Source: Mytilus trossulus
Taxonomy: Eukaryota; Mollusca; Bivalvia; Mytilida; Mytilidae
NCBI RefSeq assembly: GCF_036588685.1
Contig: NC_086378.1
Coordinates: 29,613,578 to 29,677,577 of the forward strand
Direction: 5' to 3'
DNA length: 64,000 nt
Below the pieces are notes generated by a model. That model made no database searches. It had not been told where the DNA came from and saw nothing but the letters and a program-made list of their open reading frames with translations. Numbering within the stretch: position 1 is the stretch's first letter; the number at the start of each line of letters is the position of its first letter. Shown here piece after piece: positions 49,801 through 58,904 of this stretch. A program made the position numbers and the translations under genes.

Positions 49801-52771
49801 TCTTGTCGTTAAAATTCAACACCTCGTGAAAGGAGAGTATTGAGTTATCTGTATGCAAAAGAACCTGTGCAACATCTCAATCATGATCTATATAAATTCC
49901 TGCTGCTGCTAAAAGGCAAACGTCAGCTCATATTTAATAGCCTCTTTTCAATGAAAGTCTATATTCTCCGTCTTTAATTTAAATACTAGTAGGCTCTTTT
50001 TACATTACCGATATCTTGAATTTGTTCTCATCCTTGATATACTTGAACTACAAACCACTGCAGGTAAAGAAAATATCAATCAATCAATCAATCAAAGGCT
50101 GGTAATACATTAATGTCTGCACTGAATTCATAGTGTTCCGGTGAGTAACAATGTTAACACGATCAATGTTTTATGTACCAATATGAAGTATGACTTATAT
50201 CCTGGTACCTTTGATAACAATTATAACAGAACAAAGATGTATCGCGTTCAATTGTTATCTGTGGTAGAACATTTTGACCTAAGTTCAAAATACACCTTAT
50301 CTTCATAAAAGCAATAACCATTTACATCAGCATTGCTCCTCAAACTACGTCATGCAACAATTTTAAAATACCTTCTCTAAGTTACTTAGTTCTTTTTTGA
50401 TTTTGTTTTTGTATTACATGCAGTTATGCAAAATTTTGATAAAGATCAATTTGGTACGCTGTTATTTTTTTTTTCAAAACATTAACTCTTATAGTCATAT
50501 ACACAGATTTATAATTTCTATTTTAAAATAATTTAATTTTGAATGGAACGCATCTTCTGATTGGCTGACAGTGTTTTGTTTATCAGCCCTTAGACATAAA
50601 GTCTAGATAGAACTTCCCAGAACTCTTTTTCTCTGTTGTTTGATATAAAAAGTGTTATAAGAACCAATGAGACATCTTAATAAAAGTAACCCATTAAAGG
50701 TCAAAGTACGGTCTTCAACACGGAGCGTAAGCTCATACCGATCAGCAAGCTATAAAGGGTCCCAAAATTACCAGTGTAAAACCATTCAAACGGGAAAACA
50801 ATATGTCTAGTTTGTATAACTAGAGGCTCTTAAGAGCCTGTGTCGCTCACCTTGGTCTGTGTGAATATTAAACAAAGAACACAGATTATTTTAGTAACGG
50901 TGATGTGTCAGGGACTGCACCTTTACAACGGGTTGTCCGATTCATCTGAAAATCTTAGGGCAGATAGATCTTGACCAGATAAACAATTTTATTCCTGTCA
51001 GATTTGCTCTTAATGCTTTAGTGTTTTTTTTAGATATAAGCCAAAAACTACATTTTACCTCTACATGTATGTTCTATTTTTAGCCATGGCGGCCATCTTG
51101 GTTGGTTGGTCGGTTCAACGGACACATTTTTCAAACTAGATACCCTAAAGATAATTCTGGACAAGTTTGGTGTAATTTGGCCCAGTAGTTTCATAGGAGA
51201 TTTTTTTTTGTAAAAGTTAACGACGACAGACGCCGTACGCCAAGTGATGAGAAAAGCGAAACACTAATGAACCACATCAACAAACAACGACTACTGAACA
51301 TAGGATTCTTGACAGGTGCAAACAATTGCAGCGACTTTAAACGTTTAAGTAGTAACACACCTTCACCTGTATCAGAAACATTGTGTTTCTTTTTCAACTT
51401 CTACTTATTTTCAGCTTTCCATGGTTCACTTTGATCCTACCAGCTAAATAACACACCTATTAGGAGAGGTATGTTAATTTCCAGTGATTTTAACTAATGA
51501 TTTTAACATTCCCTTGACATATAATACATTTGCAACTGAAATATGATTTGAAATTATAACTAATCATTTTTGGCTTTGAACGTATGGTAAGAATTATATA
51601 ACAATCCATTGTAGACCAAAGTAAATTATATTACAACGTACTAATATAAAAAGAATTATAGGACATTTAGTTTTTGTAATTGAAAATATTAGGATTCCGA
51701 AAATAAACGAATCAAGTCCACTGCAGCCACGTGTAACCTTTGCTAGGCAATAAATAGCAGAATTAAATTTAAATAGAAATATAGATTCATGCATTTCTTA
51801 GTTATTTAGATGGTGTCTTTTTGATTCAAACCTGTTTGAACGTATGTATAACATGCGAGTGTGTGTATCTTATGTAACTTATTAGCTCATGCGTGATAAC
51901 TATTTAGATTTTACACGTATATGCATATTTAATAATGTAACATATAAATAGTTCTACCATTTATGGAATTGACATTCATAAATAAATTTGTAACAAAACA
52001 AATAACATTGAAATAGACTTGAGCATCTGTATCATCAATTTAATGTATTAATTTTCATAAAAGTAAGTGTATGTGCACTAGCAAAGCCTAAATAATCCTT
52101 AAATGTTAAAATAATTCTGTATTTGTTAGTTACAATTAACTGACATTACAAGACCAGTTTTTTACATTTATTTCAAAATCATTTGCTCTAACGGTTATAC
52201 TACGGTTATACTAACAGTCATAATATCTTCATGTTATTTTAAAGGGCAATTAGTTTTTGATGATTTGATAATAATTGTCTGCCATTCAATTTCAGCGTAA
52301 AAAGAATGATAATCACTTGTTTTAGCTAGAGGTATTGTGTAGGCTAATACCTATAATTGGTGAAACCATTTGTTGGCCTGTGGATGGCTTTTGGGTTTCT
52401 TTTTTGGTTGCGGTCTCATTTTCGTAAACCTGGTAGTTTCTTTCACGAATTTGATCTTACTTTTCAAAGAACATATTCATTTCCCTCATATCTTTTCAAA
52501 ATAACGGCAATATGAAAAATAATTTTTAAGAGATTTCATGTGTTTAAAACAATGATGTTAGTTAAAGCTTATTGAAAGATCAGTACTCTCTATCATGATT
52601 TGTTAAATGGAATTATTCAACGATTGAAAGATAAAATTAATGTATCATTTCAGACGGAACTTGTTACATAGGAAATCGAACAAACCTCGTCATCTTCAGG
52701 GTCAATGAAACTCAAGGTCGATTCTTCTCCGTCTAGTTGTACTGTTATTATCTTCTCTTCTTCGTTATCAA
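34839..52771 (-). CDS. RGK-type (Rad/Rem/Gem/Rgk) small GTPase, 3' three exons (partial)
   Basis: Minus-strand exons: 52771-52686 (86 nt), 43785-43602 (184 nt) and 35107-34839 (269 nt, with stop). All have AG/GT borders and phases 1, 0 and 1 chain cleanly, giving 179 residues. The first exon reads IITVQLDGEESTLSFIDPED: the G3 region is IDPEDDE, not DTAGQ, as expected for RGK proteins with their non-canonical G3. The second holds DAYIVVFSSNDRNSF and the G4 motif ANKIDL. The third holds the G5 region CKYAETSAALNHHVDELLVG, then QIRLK, a basic tail (FKVAKGLLNKLFRKSSKRDK) and the end KSCENLYEL, matching the family's C-terminal C-x-x-L-x-x-L signature with Cys seventh from the end. The tail is the known calmodulin and membrane-binding region, and a Ser before the Cys resembles the 14-3-3 site. 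Known family roles are inhibition of voltage-gated Ca2+ channels and effects on the cytoskeleton. The P-loop exon is absent from what I could read, so it likely lies beyond 64000. Confidence 0.88.
35108..37665. other. RGK intron, lower part; one reverse family B fragment
   Basis: Around 35560-35660, TTCCTGTACCATTTCGGGAA and TTCGTTTGATGTGTTTTAGC are a reverse family B fragment. The remainder is AT-rich. The 98-codon minus frame at 36596-36892 has no domain and ends in AT-rich sequence. Confidence 0.5.
37666..37860 (+). repeat. Family B copy in RGK intron
   Basis: ATACTGAACTACGAGGAAAA, AAATGTCATATTCCTGAATT and TTATGTAGAAAATGGTGAAT, in family B order. Confidence 0.8.
37861..38867. other. RGK intron; no gene recognised
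   Basis: An 87-codon plus-strand frame (38318-38581) starting MNRLILFQINFQDVEWKL has fairly ordinary composition but no domain, neighbour or splice evidence that I can point to. Confidence 0.4.
38868..39165 (+). repeat. Family D, longest copy in the window
   Basis: It runs CCAGGATTATAATTTAGTAC, GCCATACGCGCGTTTCGTC, AAGACTCATCAGTGACGCTC, AAGTTGAAGAGCATTGAGG, GGCTAAGGTAATCTATGCC, TTCATGTCAACACCGAAGTG and CGAAACGTCCACCTGCAGTG. It defines the family order used for the shorter copies. Confidence 0.9.
39166..40371. other. RGK intron; no gene recognised
   Basis: AT-rich. The 112-codon frame at 40022-40360 contains a hydrophobic, F/L-rich end typical of T-rich DNA and no recognised motif. Confidence 0.45.
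40372..40920 (+). repeat. Family A copy (40610-40920) preceded by a duplicated head fragment
   Basis: A near-complete family A copy begins AGATATAGGAAGATGTGGTG at 40611 and runs to GCAGCGGGGTTAAATAC. A second head fragment, AGATATAGAAAGATGTGGTG, occurs at about 40376 and is cut off after about 25 bases by roughly 210 bp of other sequence, so family A hit this site twice or was split. Confidence 0.8.
40950..41240 (+). repeat. Family B fragment joined to family J
   Basis: At 40975-41045, GATTCCAAAAGGAAAGTC and TTTAATCAAATGGCAAAATC match family B. At 41048-41240, GAGGGACGAAAGATACCAAA, AACGCCATGGTCAAAAATG and AATAAGCAACAAGTATTCC match family J as at 42455-42620. The junction is immediate, so one element probably inserted into the other. 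Confidence 0.75.
41354..41640 (-). pseudogene. Retroelement reverse-transcriptase C-terminal fragment
   Basis: The minus-strand 90-codon frame contains FLSSNIPAAPAYVIYIVQLI, RYSRACISYHDFLERGLLLT and LRKFYGRHHELVDRYGITVS. The SNIPAAPAYGVYISQLIRYSRA ... FYGRHxDLVxRYG order is a recurrent C-terminal block of retroelement polymerase ORFs in many animal genomes (family recalled, subtype not certain). The catalytic YxDD region is absent, so this is a 5'-truncated remnant. It lies in an RGK intron, on the gene's strand. Confidence 0.75.
41641..42439. other. RGK intron; no gene recognised
   Basis: AT-rich sequence. The 61-codon frame 42234-42419 (KYIKKPLRKIMFGHFYVKKN) is basic and unrecognised. Confidence 0.4.
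42440..42620 (+). repeat. Family J copy with A-rich head
   Basis: An 18-A run followed by GAGGGGCGAAAGTTACCAGT, CGCGCCATGGCTACATG, AAACAGACAAATAATTATAG and ACTTAGCAATTCGAACC. It is collinear with 41048-41240. Confidence 0.75.
42621..43601. other. RGK intron; no gene recognised
   Basis: AT-rich sequence with no repeat or exon that I recognise up to the splice donor of the G4 exon at 43601. Confidence 0.45.
43729..43976 (-). repeat. ~124-bp tandem duplication across the start of the RGK G4 exon
   Basis: Unit A (43729-43849) covers the first 19 codons of the RGK exon plus about 64 bp of upstream intron (GAACTCATTATAAGAACAAG). Unit B (43853-43976) repeats this order (GAACTCATTATAAGGACAAG). The exon continues beyond unit A but not beyond unit B. 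Confidence 0.85.
43850..43909 (-). pseudogene. Truncated duplicate of the RGK exon
   Basis: After a strong acceptor (TTTTTTTTTCAG), unit B reads VDIDNSKVDAYIVVFSSND and then TAG at 43852-43850. The functional exon reads VDLDETKVDAYIVVFSSND and continues. In the last 12 codons all four nucleotide differences are synonymous. It lacks 42 of 61 codons and any donor, so inclusion would truncate the GTPase before G4. Confidence 0.8.
44003..45236. mobile_element. PIF/Harbinger-like TIR element inside RGK intron
   Basis: The left end reads GCCTGCGTCACACTGTCCCG then ATTTTTATA. The right end, reverse-complemented, reads GCCCGCGTCACACTGTCCCG then ATTTTTACG, so about 27 bp of inverted repeat. TTA flanks both sides (44000-44002 and 45237-45239), the 3-bp target typical of PIF/Harbinger. 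Subterminal regions are packed with short direct words (ACGATGG, GGCTACACGATGGA, CGAAGTC), as expected for transposase-binding subterminal repeats. The interior keeps one exon-like segment (see 44546-44659) but no full transposase. Confidence 0.8.
44546..44659 (-). pseudogene. Relict first exon of a transposon gene
   Basis: Minus-strand ATG at 44659 opens 38 codons, MELISYDSMRTRKATALFLL then IQMEQEEQLLQAQDLLLQ, ending in phase 0 at a GTAAAT donor (44545-44540). It lies centrally in the Harbinger-like element. A short, E/Q/L-rich N-terminal exon followed by an intron fits the 5' exon of a HARBI-type or partner Myb-like gene whose remainder was deleted. That assignment is inference. Confidence 0.45.
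45444..45540 (+). repeat. Family C head fragment
   Basis: TAAAGGCTCTACAAAGCCCG then CGTCGCTAACCTTG is a mutated family C start (GAGGCTCTAAAGAGCC ... GTCGCTCACCTTGG). Confidence 0.6.
45640..45951. repeat. Reverse family J fragment, then unrecognised sequence
   Basis: CCTTTGGTATCTTTCACCTC at about 45661-45680 is the reverse complement of the family J head. The 83-codon minus frame over 45620-45871 is partly repeat and has no domain. Confidence 0.5.
45952..46028 (+). repeat. Family A head fragment
   Basis: AGAAGATGTGGTATGATTGC, CAATGAGACAACTCTCC and ACAAGAGACCACAATGACAC. The last block differs from the main subfamily. Confidence 0.65.
46029..46625 (+). repeat. Diverged family C-like copy
   Basis: Late part GGGTACCCCAATGATGATTG, AAGTCAAGTTTGGTTTTATC, CCATTAGTTTCAAAGAATTG and GACGACGACAAACGGCGGAC then GCCAAATGATGAGCG corresponds to the 3' half of the copy at 50818-51240. 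The 5' half is strongly diverged. Confidence 0.6.
46963..48075 (-). mobile_element. Pearl/Helentron-like element, six tandem core units
   Basis: The reverse-complement relative of 11381-11992. It opens AACAAGAGGCTGTTACAACG, then ACCGGATTTATTAACAT, and closes with CAAATCAATAACCGTC and AAAAATCCGGTT. CAAGAACCAT-type words recur at about 47023, 47163, 47324, 47484, 47665 and 47826, so about 160 bp per unit. One interval is 181 bp because ACTGATCGCTTAAAGTCAAA is locally duplicated at about 47500-47540. A C-rich block (about 47970-48028) is the counterpart of the G-rich block near 11430. No coding region; small open frames at 47178-47444 are translations of the units. Confidence 0.75.
48076..49530. 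other. RGK intron; no gene recognised
   Basis: AT-rich DNA with no recognised exon or repeat. Confidence 0.45.
49531..49620 (+). repeat. Family D fragment
   Basis: AAAAGACCTATCAGTGACAC then TCGAATCAAACC followed by CTGAACAGCACTTGAAATC matches the mid part of family D. Confidence 0.55.
49621..50642. other. RGK intron; no gene recognised
   Basis: Contains a short (AATC)n run at about 50076-50092. No coding feature. Confidence 0.45.
50643..51362 (+). repeat. Family A copy split by a family C insertion
   Basis: Family A 5' part 50643-50817 (AACCAATGAGACATCTTAAT, GGTCTTCAACACGGAGCG, GTAAAACCATTCAAACGGG) and 3' part about 51240-51362 (GAAACACTAATGAACCACAT, CGACTACTGAACATAGGATT, GCAAACAATTGCAGCGAC) flank a family C element. 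Confidence 0.8.
50818..51240 (+). mobile_element. Family C insertion nested in family A
   Basis: It starts ACTAGAGGCTCTTAAGAGCC then TGTGTCGCTCACCTTGGTC, contains GCCATGGCGGCCATCTTGG and ends CGACGACAGACGCCGTACGC then CAAGTGATGAG. It is a short version of the 19958-21307 element with only one internal unit. Confidence 0.75.
51363..52685. other. RGK intron; no gene recognised
   Basis: AT-rich intron sequence up to the G2-G3 exon. Small frames at 51191-51397 and 51594-51794 have no domain. Confidence 0.45.
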
Positions 52772-54510
52772 CTAGGGAAAAGAACAGACATTAGATTAAT
52801 GAGAAGTTTCCTAAAATAGTGCTTCATGTTGACATTCTATACCTGGCTGTCAGTAAAGTTATTACTTTTAACTGTTGATTACGGTTTTTGTTTTTACATG
52901 GAATATAAAAATGAAAAATAATATGGATAACTATAAATATTGCGGCACAATACATCTAACATTACAGGCAACGTCCAAACTAAGTAGATTATGCGCATGC
53001 TATACCTCATGCTTTATCAATTTGAATATACAATTAATGAGACTTCAATTGAGGCTTTTGTTGATTATTTGTTTTTGGTAAAAGTTAAAAGAAACTTTCG
53101 AGACAAAGCCCATTGGTTTAATATTTTTCTAATGAATTACGTTGAAAATGGTAGTTGATATGAAATACAGAAATCGTAGATTCAAAACAAATTTGTATGG
53201 ATATGTTTATTTCAAAGACGTGCATAAAAAGTCAGAAGTCAAATTGATATTGATTTCGCAGATCACATTGGTTTTGTTCTGTCAGACAACAAGTAAATAC
53301 AGGGCCACTATAATCGTTCTAATATTCCACATTTGAAAAAATCCATGGAATATTTAAATGAACGTCTGTTAAACGAGGGGGGTACCTTTTAATATTAACC
53401 TGATTTCGTCTTTTTCAAGGTGTTGTTAGCTGTTATCTGAGATGAATTTGAACTGGCAACTGTTTTCAACCCACAGTGTTAATTGTTATCATCATGTTTC
53501 CTTTTGTTGTTAAGTGTTTTTGCAAAAATCGAGGTTGTGTTAACACGTTAACGGACTCCCTATAGCTCCTATCCGCCCCTCTTATACCGGAAGATAAATC
53601 AAAGAAATTCTACCGTTCTAAATTACTCGGAGATTGAAATTACCTCTGTCAATCATCAACTGGATATAGAACCATGTTCAGTTGATAAAGTTAGTTAGTG
53701 CAACAATTTGAGCGTCTCTGTTCTAAGATATTGAACCTTCAACTGAACGCGGTGTAGTTTTGTACAAAGTTTTTAATGAAACAGAAATCAAAATCAGATA
53801 TTCGTTTGAAAGAATACATATTTAAGTATAAATATTCATACGCCTCAATAAATAAATACAACAATTTTCCAGTACCTTTATAATATGATATCATATAAGC
53901 TCTTCAAATAATAGATTTCAATAGTTCACTAGGGAATATACATATTTGATAAAATTGTTTATTAAACTAATGTATCCGGCAAGAAAATTCTTACTAAAGA
54001 CCTTTCGTTTGGCTCTAGATTGATACATACACAGCCATGTAGTGCAAAAAAATGGCGTACTATCCAATTGTAAGGAAATTGCCACGTTGATTGCTGTTAA
54101 AACCCTATAGCTAGTTTCCCCCAATGCCGAACGACCTAGAGCATATTTAAGTTCTATTTGTCGCTTTTATTATTATTCATTTTCCATGCCAACTTAAGCT
54201 TTATGACTTATATATATTTGCTCTCATGATATATGTATTTTGTATATATAAGGAGAGGGCTTAATTTATAACTTGTAATAACTTGAGGCTAATACTATTG
54301 CTTGAATTATTCAATAATATATTACTAAATTAAATGCATGAAATATTTGTTGCAAATAGACATCTGTCATATAGCAATTAAATAATGAACATCGTCAAGA
54401 ATATATTGAACAATAACGGACATCGAATTACATGCTGATAATTAATATATACAGTGTAAAGCTACATGGAAGGGATGCCTAATGTACGACACAACTAGGG
54501 AATTAAACAG
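52772..54510. other. Presumed upstream RGK intron; no exon recognised
   Basis: Acceptor TTCCCTAG abuts 52771 on the minus strand. I looked on the minus strand for a P-loop (GxxGVGKS/T) coding motif here and up to 64000 and found none. Confidence 0.4.
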
Positions 54511-54514
54511 CAAC

Positions 54515-54970
54515 AATTATTGAACAACACGTCCAACAATATCTCACAAGTATTAATGGATGTTTTCACTCTAATAACAATGATATCCATTTGAATCAAG
54601 TTCAGCTCATTTAATCCATGTTAGTCTGCAATTGCTTTATTGACAACACCATTTATAACTCCTAACAATGACATTTACAAGTCTATTATCTGAAATTTCA
54701 TCTTGTAGAGGTCAGCAAAGAGCAATGACTTGATTTATTTGTTGAATCATACGGTTTAACTAGAAGAGGAAACGTAAATAATGGACTCGTAAGATTATTA
54801 TGTATATCTTCATGACCCAAAATCACTACAAGTACTTCATAAAACCAAAAGGTAAATAACATCCCCCTTTTGAACGGGGAAAAACACTAAATTTTAGCAT
54901 TCAAATCGTCAAAAAAAATAAAATTGCCACGCTCTGTTTGTTGTATACACATGATTCTTTTTCTATAATT
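54515..54970. repeat. Tandem duplication, ~664-bp period, unit 1
   Basis: Contains CAAGTATTAATGGATGTTTT, TAACAATGATATCCATTTGA, CCATGTTAGTCTGCAATTGC and AAGTACTTCATAAAACCAAA, all repeated in the same order about 664 bp downstream. Identity is visibly lower than in the 16-17 kb pair, so it is older. Function not recognised. Confidence 0.8.
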
Positions 54971-55184
54971 GCACCCCTTCAACAACTCATGGATACTCCA
55001 AGGTCTAGACATTTAACGAATGAGACAGGTTCTAAATTGTCGAATAAGAAAACTATAACATGAATAGGATGCTCAATACTTTATTGGTTAGAGGTGATAC
55101 AATCAATGCAAGAGGAGCAAACAAAGAAAAGAAACAAATGAGCGATGAATAGAAATTGGGAAAGGAGAAAATATCATTGAAAAC

Positions 55185-55625
55185 AGCAACCATAATTGAA
55201 CAACATGCACAATAATATTACAAGTATTAATGAATGTTTTCACTCTTATAACAATGATATCCATTTGACTCAAGTTTAGTTCATTTAATCCATGTTAGTC
55301 TGCAATTGCTTTATTGACAACACCATTCATAATCCTAGCAATGCCATTTACAAGTCTATTATCTGATATTTCATTTTGTAGAGGTTAGCAAAGAGCAATG
55401 ACTGAAATCCTTATTGAATCATGGTATATCTAGTAGAGTAAACGTAAATGATGTACTCGAAAGAATAGCATGTATTACTTCATGACTCAAAATCTCTACA
55501 AGTACTTCATAAAACCAAAAGGTAAAGAAAATCCCCCTTTTGAACGGAGAAAACCCTTATGTGTAACCATTTTGGCCTCGCTCCATTTGACGTATACACA
55601 TGATCTTTTGTTTTGAAATTACTGC
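55185..55625. repeat. Tandem duplication, ~664-bp period, unit 2
   Basis: Collinear with unit 1: CAAGTATTAATGAATGTTTT, TAACAATGATATCCATTTGA, CCATGTTAGTCTGCAATTGC, AAGTACTTCATAAAACCAAA and GTATACACATGATCTTTTG. The ~215 bp between units (54971-55184) has no partner. Confidence 0.8.
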
Positions 55626-55799
55626 CCATGAAAACTCCTCGATCCTCTGCTGATATCAGTGTTTTAAAATTGTACTGAAACATCAACATGGAATATGTTG
55701 TTTCTCTGTGTTATTATCATCGGATTTTGTCTAATATGCTTAGTTCGTTTCTGAGTGTGTTACATTGAAATGTTGTGTCGTTGTTCTACTCTTATATTT

Positions 55800-55905
55800 A
55801 ATGCCTTTCCCTCAGTTTTAGTTTGTAACCCGGATTGGTATTTTTCTATCGATTTATGAGTTTTGAACAGCGGTATACTACTGTTGCCTTTAGTTATACC
55901 TATGT
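55800..55905 (+). repeat. Family H copy
   Basis: GTAACCCGGATTGGTATTTT, CTATCGATTTATGAGTTTTG and AACAGCGGTATACTACTGTT then GCC. Copies or fragments lie at 58190-58290 and, inverted, about 30160-30198. Confidence 0.75.
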
Positions 55906-56489
55906 GATCTTATTCTTTGCGTAGTCATATGAATTTAAACATGAGAAAAGTTCTTAACCTTCGACTAAAGCATAACATTAGACATTAGACATTATTTTAT
56001 TTTTCCAATCATGGGCCCTTGTCAGGCAAGATACAAAAACATCATAATACAATGATTATATAAACATTAGTGAAATACACAATAAGTAATACACAAATAA
56101 TAAATTGATAATATGAGCAATGTAGGATATAATTATAGTAAGAGACATTGAGTGCAATGAGGCCGATTTAATATTAAAAGGATATGATATTAAGTTTATT
56201 TTAAAATACGGAAACTAAAAAATAGCAAAAATAGAACCGGGAATATAGTATCTCAATCTGAAGTAGTTCTCCTCATGACCAGTGCACAGTAGTGAGGGAC
56301 TTCATCACAACAATGCAAAGGTCATCAAGGGGGGATCCTTCAGAACTAGCTACAGATACATGAGATTACTCCAATAGTGATTCTCCTCATGACTAATGCA
56401 CAATAGCAAGGGTTAACAGGAACAAGATCCCCAATACTTGACACGAGGGATCAGATTTGTAACGAGATGGGTAGCCATCATAAATACCA
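55906..56489. repeat. Imperfect internal repeat, otherwise unrecognised
   Basis: TTCTCCTCATGACCAGTGCA then CAGTAGTGAGGG near 56267 recurs as TTCTCCTCATGACTAATGCA then CAATAGCAAGGG near 56382, a ~115-bp repeat of about two copies. No gene. Confidence 0.55.
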
Positions 56490-56625
56490 GAATTATATTT
56501 TGTATTAACGCCTGACGCGTTTTTCGTCTACAAAAGACTCATCAGTGACTATCGAATTTATCATTGTATTCAAGCGAAACCGAAAATTATATTAGTAATT
56601 GGGGGTCAACATAGTTTTTAATTTC
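56490..56625 (+). repeat. Family D copy
   Basis: ATACCAGAATTATATTTTGT, ACGCCTGACGCGTTTTTCGT and CTACAAAAGACTCATCAGTG followed by ACTATCGAATTTATC. Confidence 0.8.
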
Positions 56626-57905
56626 TTTTCATTGGCTTTGACTATTCTGCTTACTTTTCGTAGCTCAATACAGCAAATCTTTCGTAGTATTTCAATTTGA
56701 AGTAAATTGACCTTGGATGTGACATACTAGTAATTAAATCATTAAAAATTTGAAATCAATACAAAGTTGGACTTCTTCGATGCATTGAAAGATGAAATGT
56801 GCTTTCTGTCTTTGTGACAAGCATTTCCATCAAAGTCATGGTTTAAGAACACGCTACCACTGACATTTAGAAAAAACTTCACATCGTATGATTACTCACG
56901 AAAGAAAATGTACGCTCTACAAGCTCTTGGAATTAAACTGTCAATTTCTGATTTATTTATCTTAGTTGATAATGTCAATAAAAACTTTTCTGCCATAATG
57001 GGATAACTAACTATTTATACAAGTCAATATTTGCTTGTATAATTGCTGAATTAAATACCAGTCTTTGAATGAAAGCAATAACAATACTTTTATCTTTTTT
57101 TTTTATCAGATCATGTTATTTACTGTAGTGAACTTTCTAAAAAGATCAAAAGTGTAAATATAAACGAAATAAAACTGTTCAGATCATGCAAATCAATGTA
57201 TCGGGATTTTTTTAATAATTATAAAAAGTGGCTGCTATTGATTTTTTTTTTCGAGACCCTATAAACTATATATTTTTAAGTATAATGTATTTAATCAAGT
57301 TATCAATCACTGACACAGTTTATAATATAGCCACAATATGTTACATTTTACGTTTGAAATAATATATATATATATCAGCAATACATTTATGATTATTATA
57401 ATTTTCAATATATATTGCCATCGCTTATAATATGTTCTATATAACTTCGGAATATATTATCTATATTGTAGATTTTCTAACACATGGGCCATCATTGAAG
57501 CAAAACTAGTTTATTCGTTCCACTGGGTGTTTTTTATTTAATCTTTAGTTTGCATATGTAAGGTTTTGCACTTTTTGTATTACTGACTATTTTTATATAG
57601 TCATAGACAACAATGTTTTTAGATCTTGAAAGTTGTTTTTTATGGTATTAATATTGATTTTGTTATATAATCTGTCGATACCTATATTTTAGTTTGCTTG
57701 TAGATCATGTTTTCCTCTAACTGTTGATAACGTATTTACAATACATCTATAGGTGGTTGGTTGTTTACTAAATCCGATTTTAGTCTTGGAAATCGGTATT
57801 TTAAAATACTTTTTATTATTTTTGAACTAGCTCTTAGTACATGCAAGTACTCTCATGGCTTTACTTGGTGTCGTTTGTGTCTATGTAAAACTTATTTCAA
57901 TTTAT
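56626..57905. other. No gene recognised
   Basis: AT-rich, including an (AT)n stretch near 57362-57377. Confidence 0.45.
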
Positions 57906-58290
57906 ACATAGACGAAAAACAAAACAAATACTGAACTCCGAGGTATATTCAAAATGGCAAAATCAAAACCTCAAACAAATCGAACGAATGAATAACATCT
58001 GTCATATTCCTTACTTCATTTGTAAAGGTATGTTCTTAAGTAGAAAAGGGTCCTGGTTTTATATCTTACTAAACCTCCCACATATGACAGTCGCATCAAA
58101 TTCCATTATTATGACAACGATATTTGAACAAAAAAAACAGACATAAATTGTAAAAATGATCAAATTGAAGGCACAACAGTCAACTCAGTTGTTGTGTTTT
58201 CCTCGGTTTGAATTTGTGACCCGGATGTTCTTTCGTTTAATATTTTATGACTATTGATCAGCTATATATACTACTGTGGCTTTTATTTAT
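57906..58290 (+). repeat. Family B fragment followed by family H
   Basis: 57920-58110 has ATACTGAACTCCGAGGTATA, CTGTCATATTCCTTACTTCA and CCCACATATGACAGTCGCAT (family B). 58190-58290 has TTTCCTCGGTTTGAATTTGT then GACCCGGATG and TATATACTACTGTGGC (family H, diverged). Confidence 0.7.
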
Positions 58291-58904
58291 ACAAATAATT
58301 AAACATAACGTCAAATCATTTTATAATTTATATCACGAAATAATAGTACTTTAACTTTAATTATTAAACACTTTCATAAAACCTTAGCTAAGGTTTAAAA
58401 AAAATAATTCCAAAAAGGTTTCCTTTTCTTACAATTCCATTAACAGGTTCAGTTAATGCAAAAAACAATTATAAATAAGAAAATACCCCTATGATTTTCC
58501 CATCCTTCCGAAAAAGGAAATTTATAGCCATTATTGTTTCGTTTACTCCTTCTGGCTCCATAAGGATGGACTTTCCATCATCATATTTCTAACTATTGAA
58601 AAACATCTCTTTTGTGAAAAGTTTGAAGGTTAAAACACAAAAACACTTATCTTTGCTCCAGACATCGATTCAATCTTGTAATTTACAACAACAAAAAAAG
58701 TTATTTTCATGCTTTGCTTGAAGATCTTAGATATTAAAATAAAACTGTCTGGTATGATCGTCATAATCATTATACTAATAATTATTTATGTATCTATAGA
58801 GTAACCTGATATAGCATTTTACTTAGATATAAAATAACTTATCCATCCGTCTTACGAAGTACTGTCAAGTCATCACCGTTCCGAAAATTGGAAATGAATA
58901 TTAA

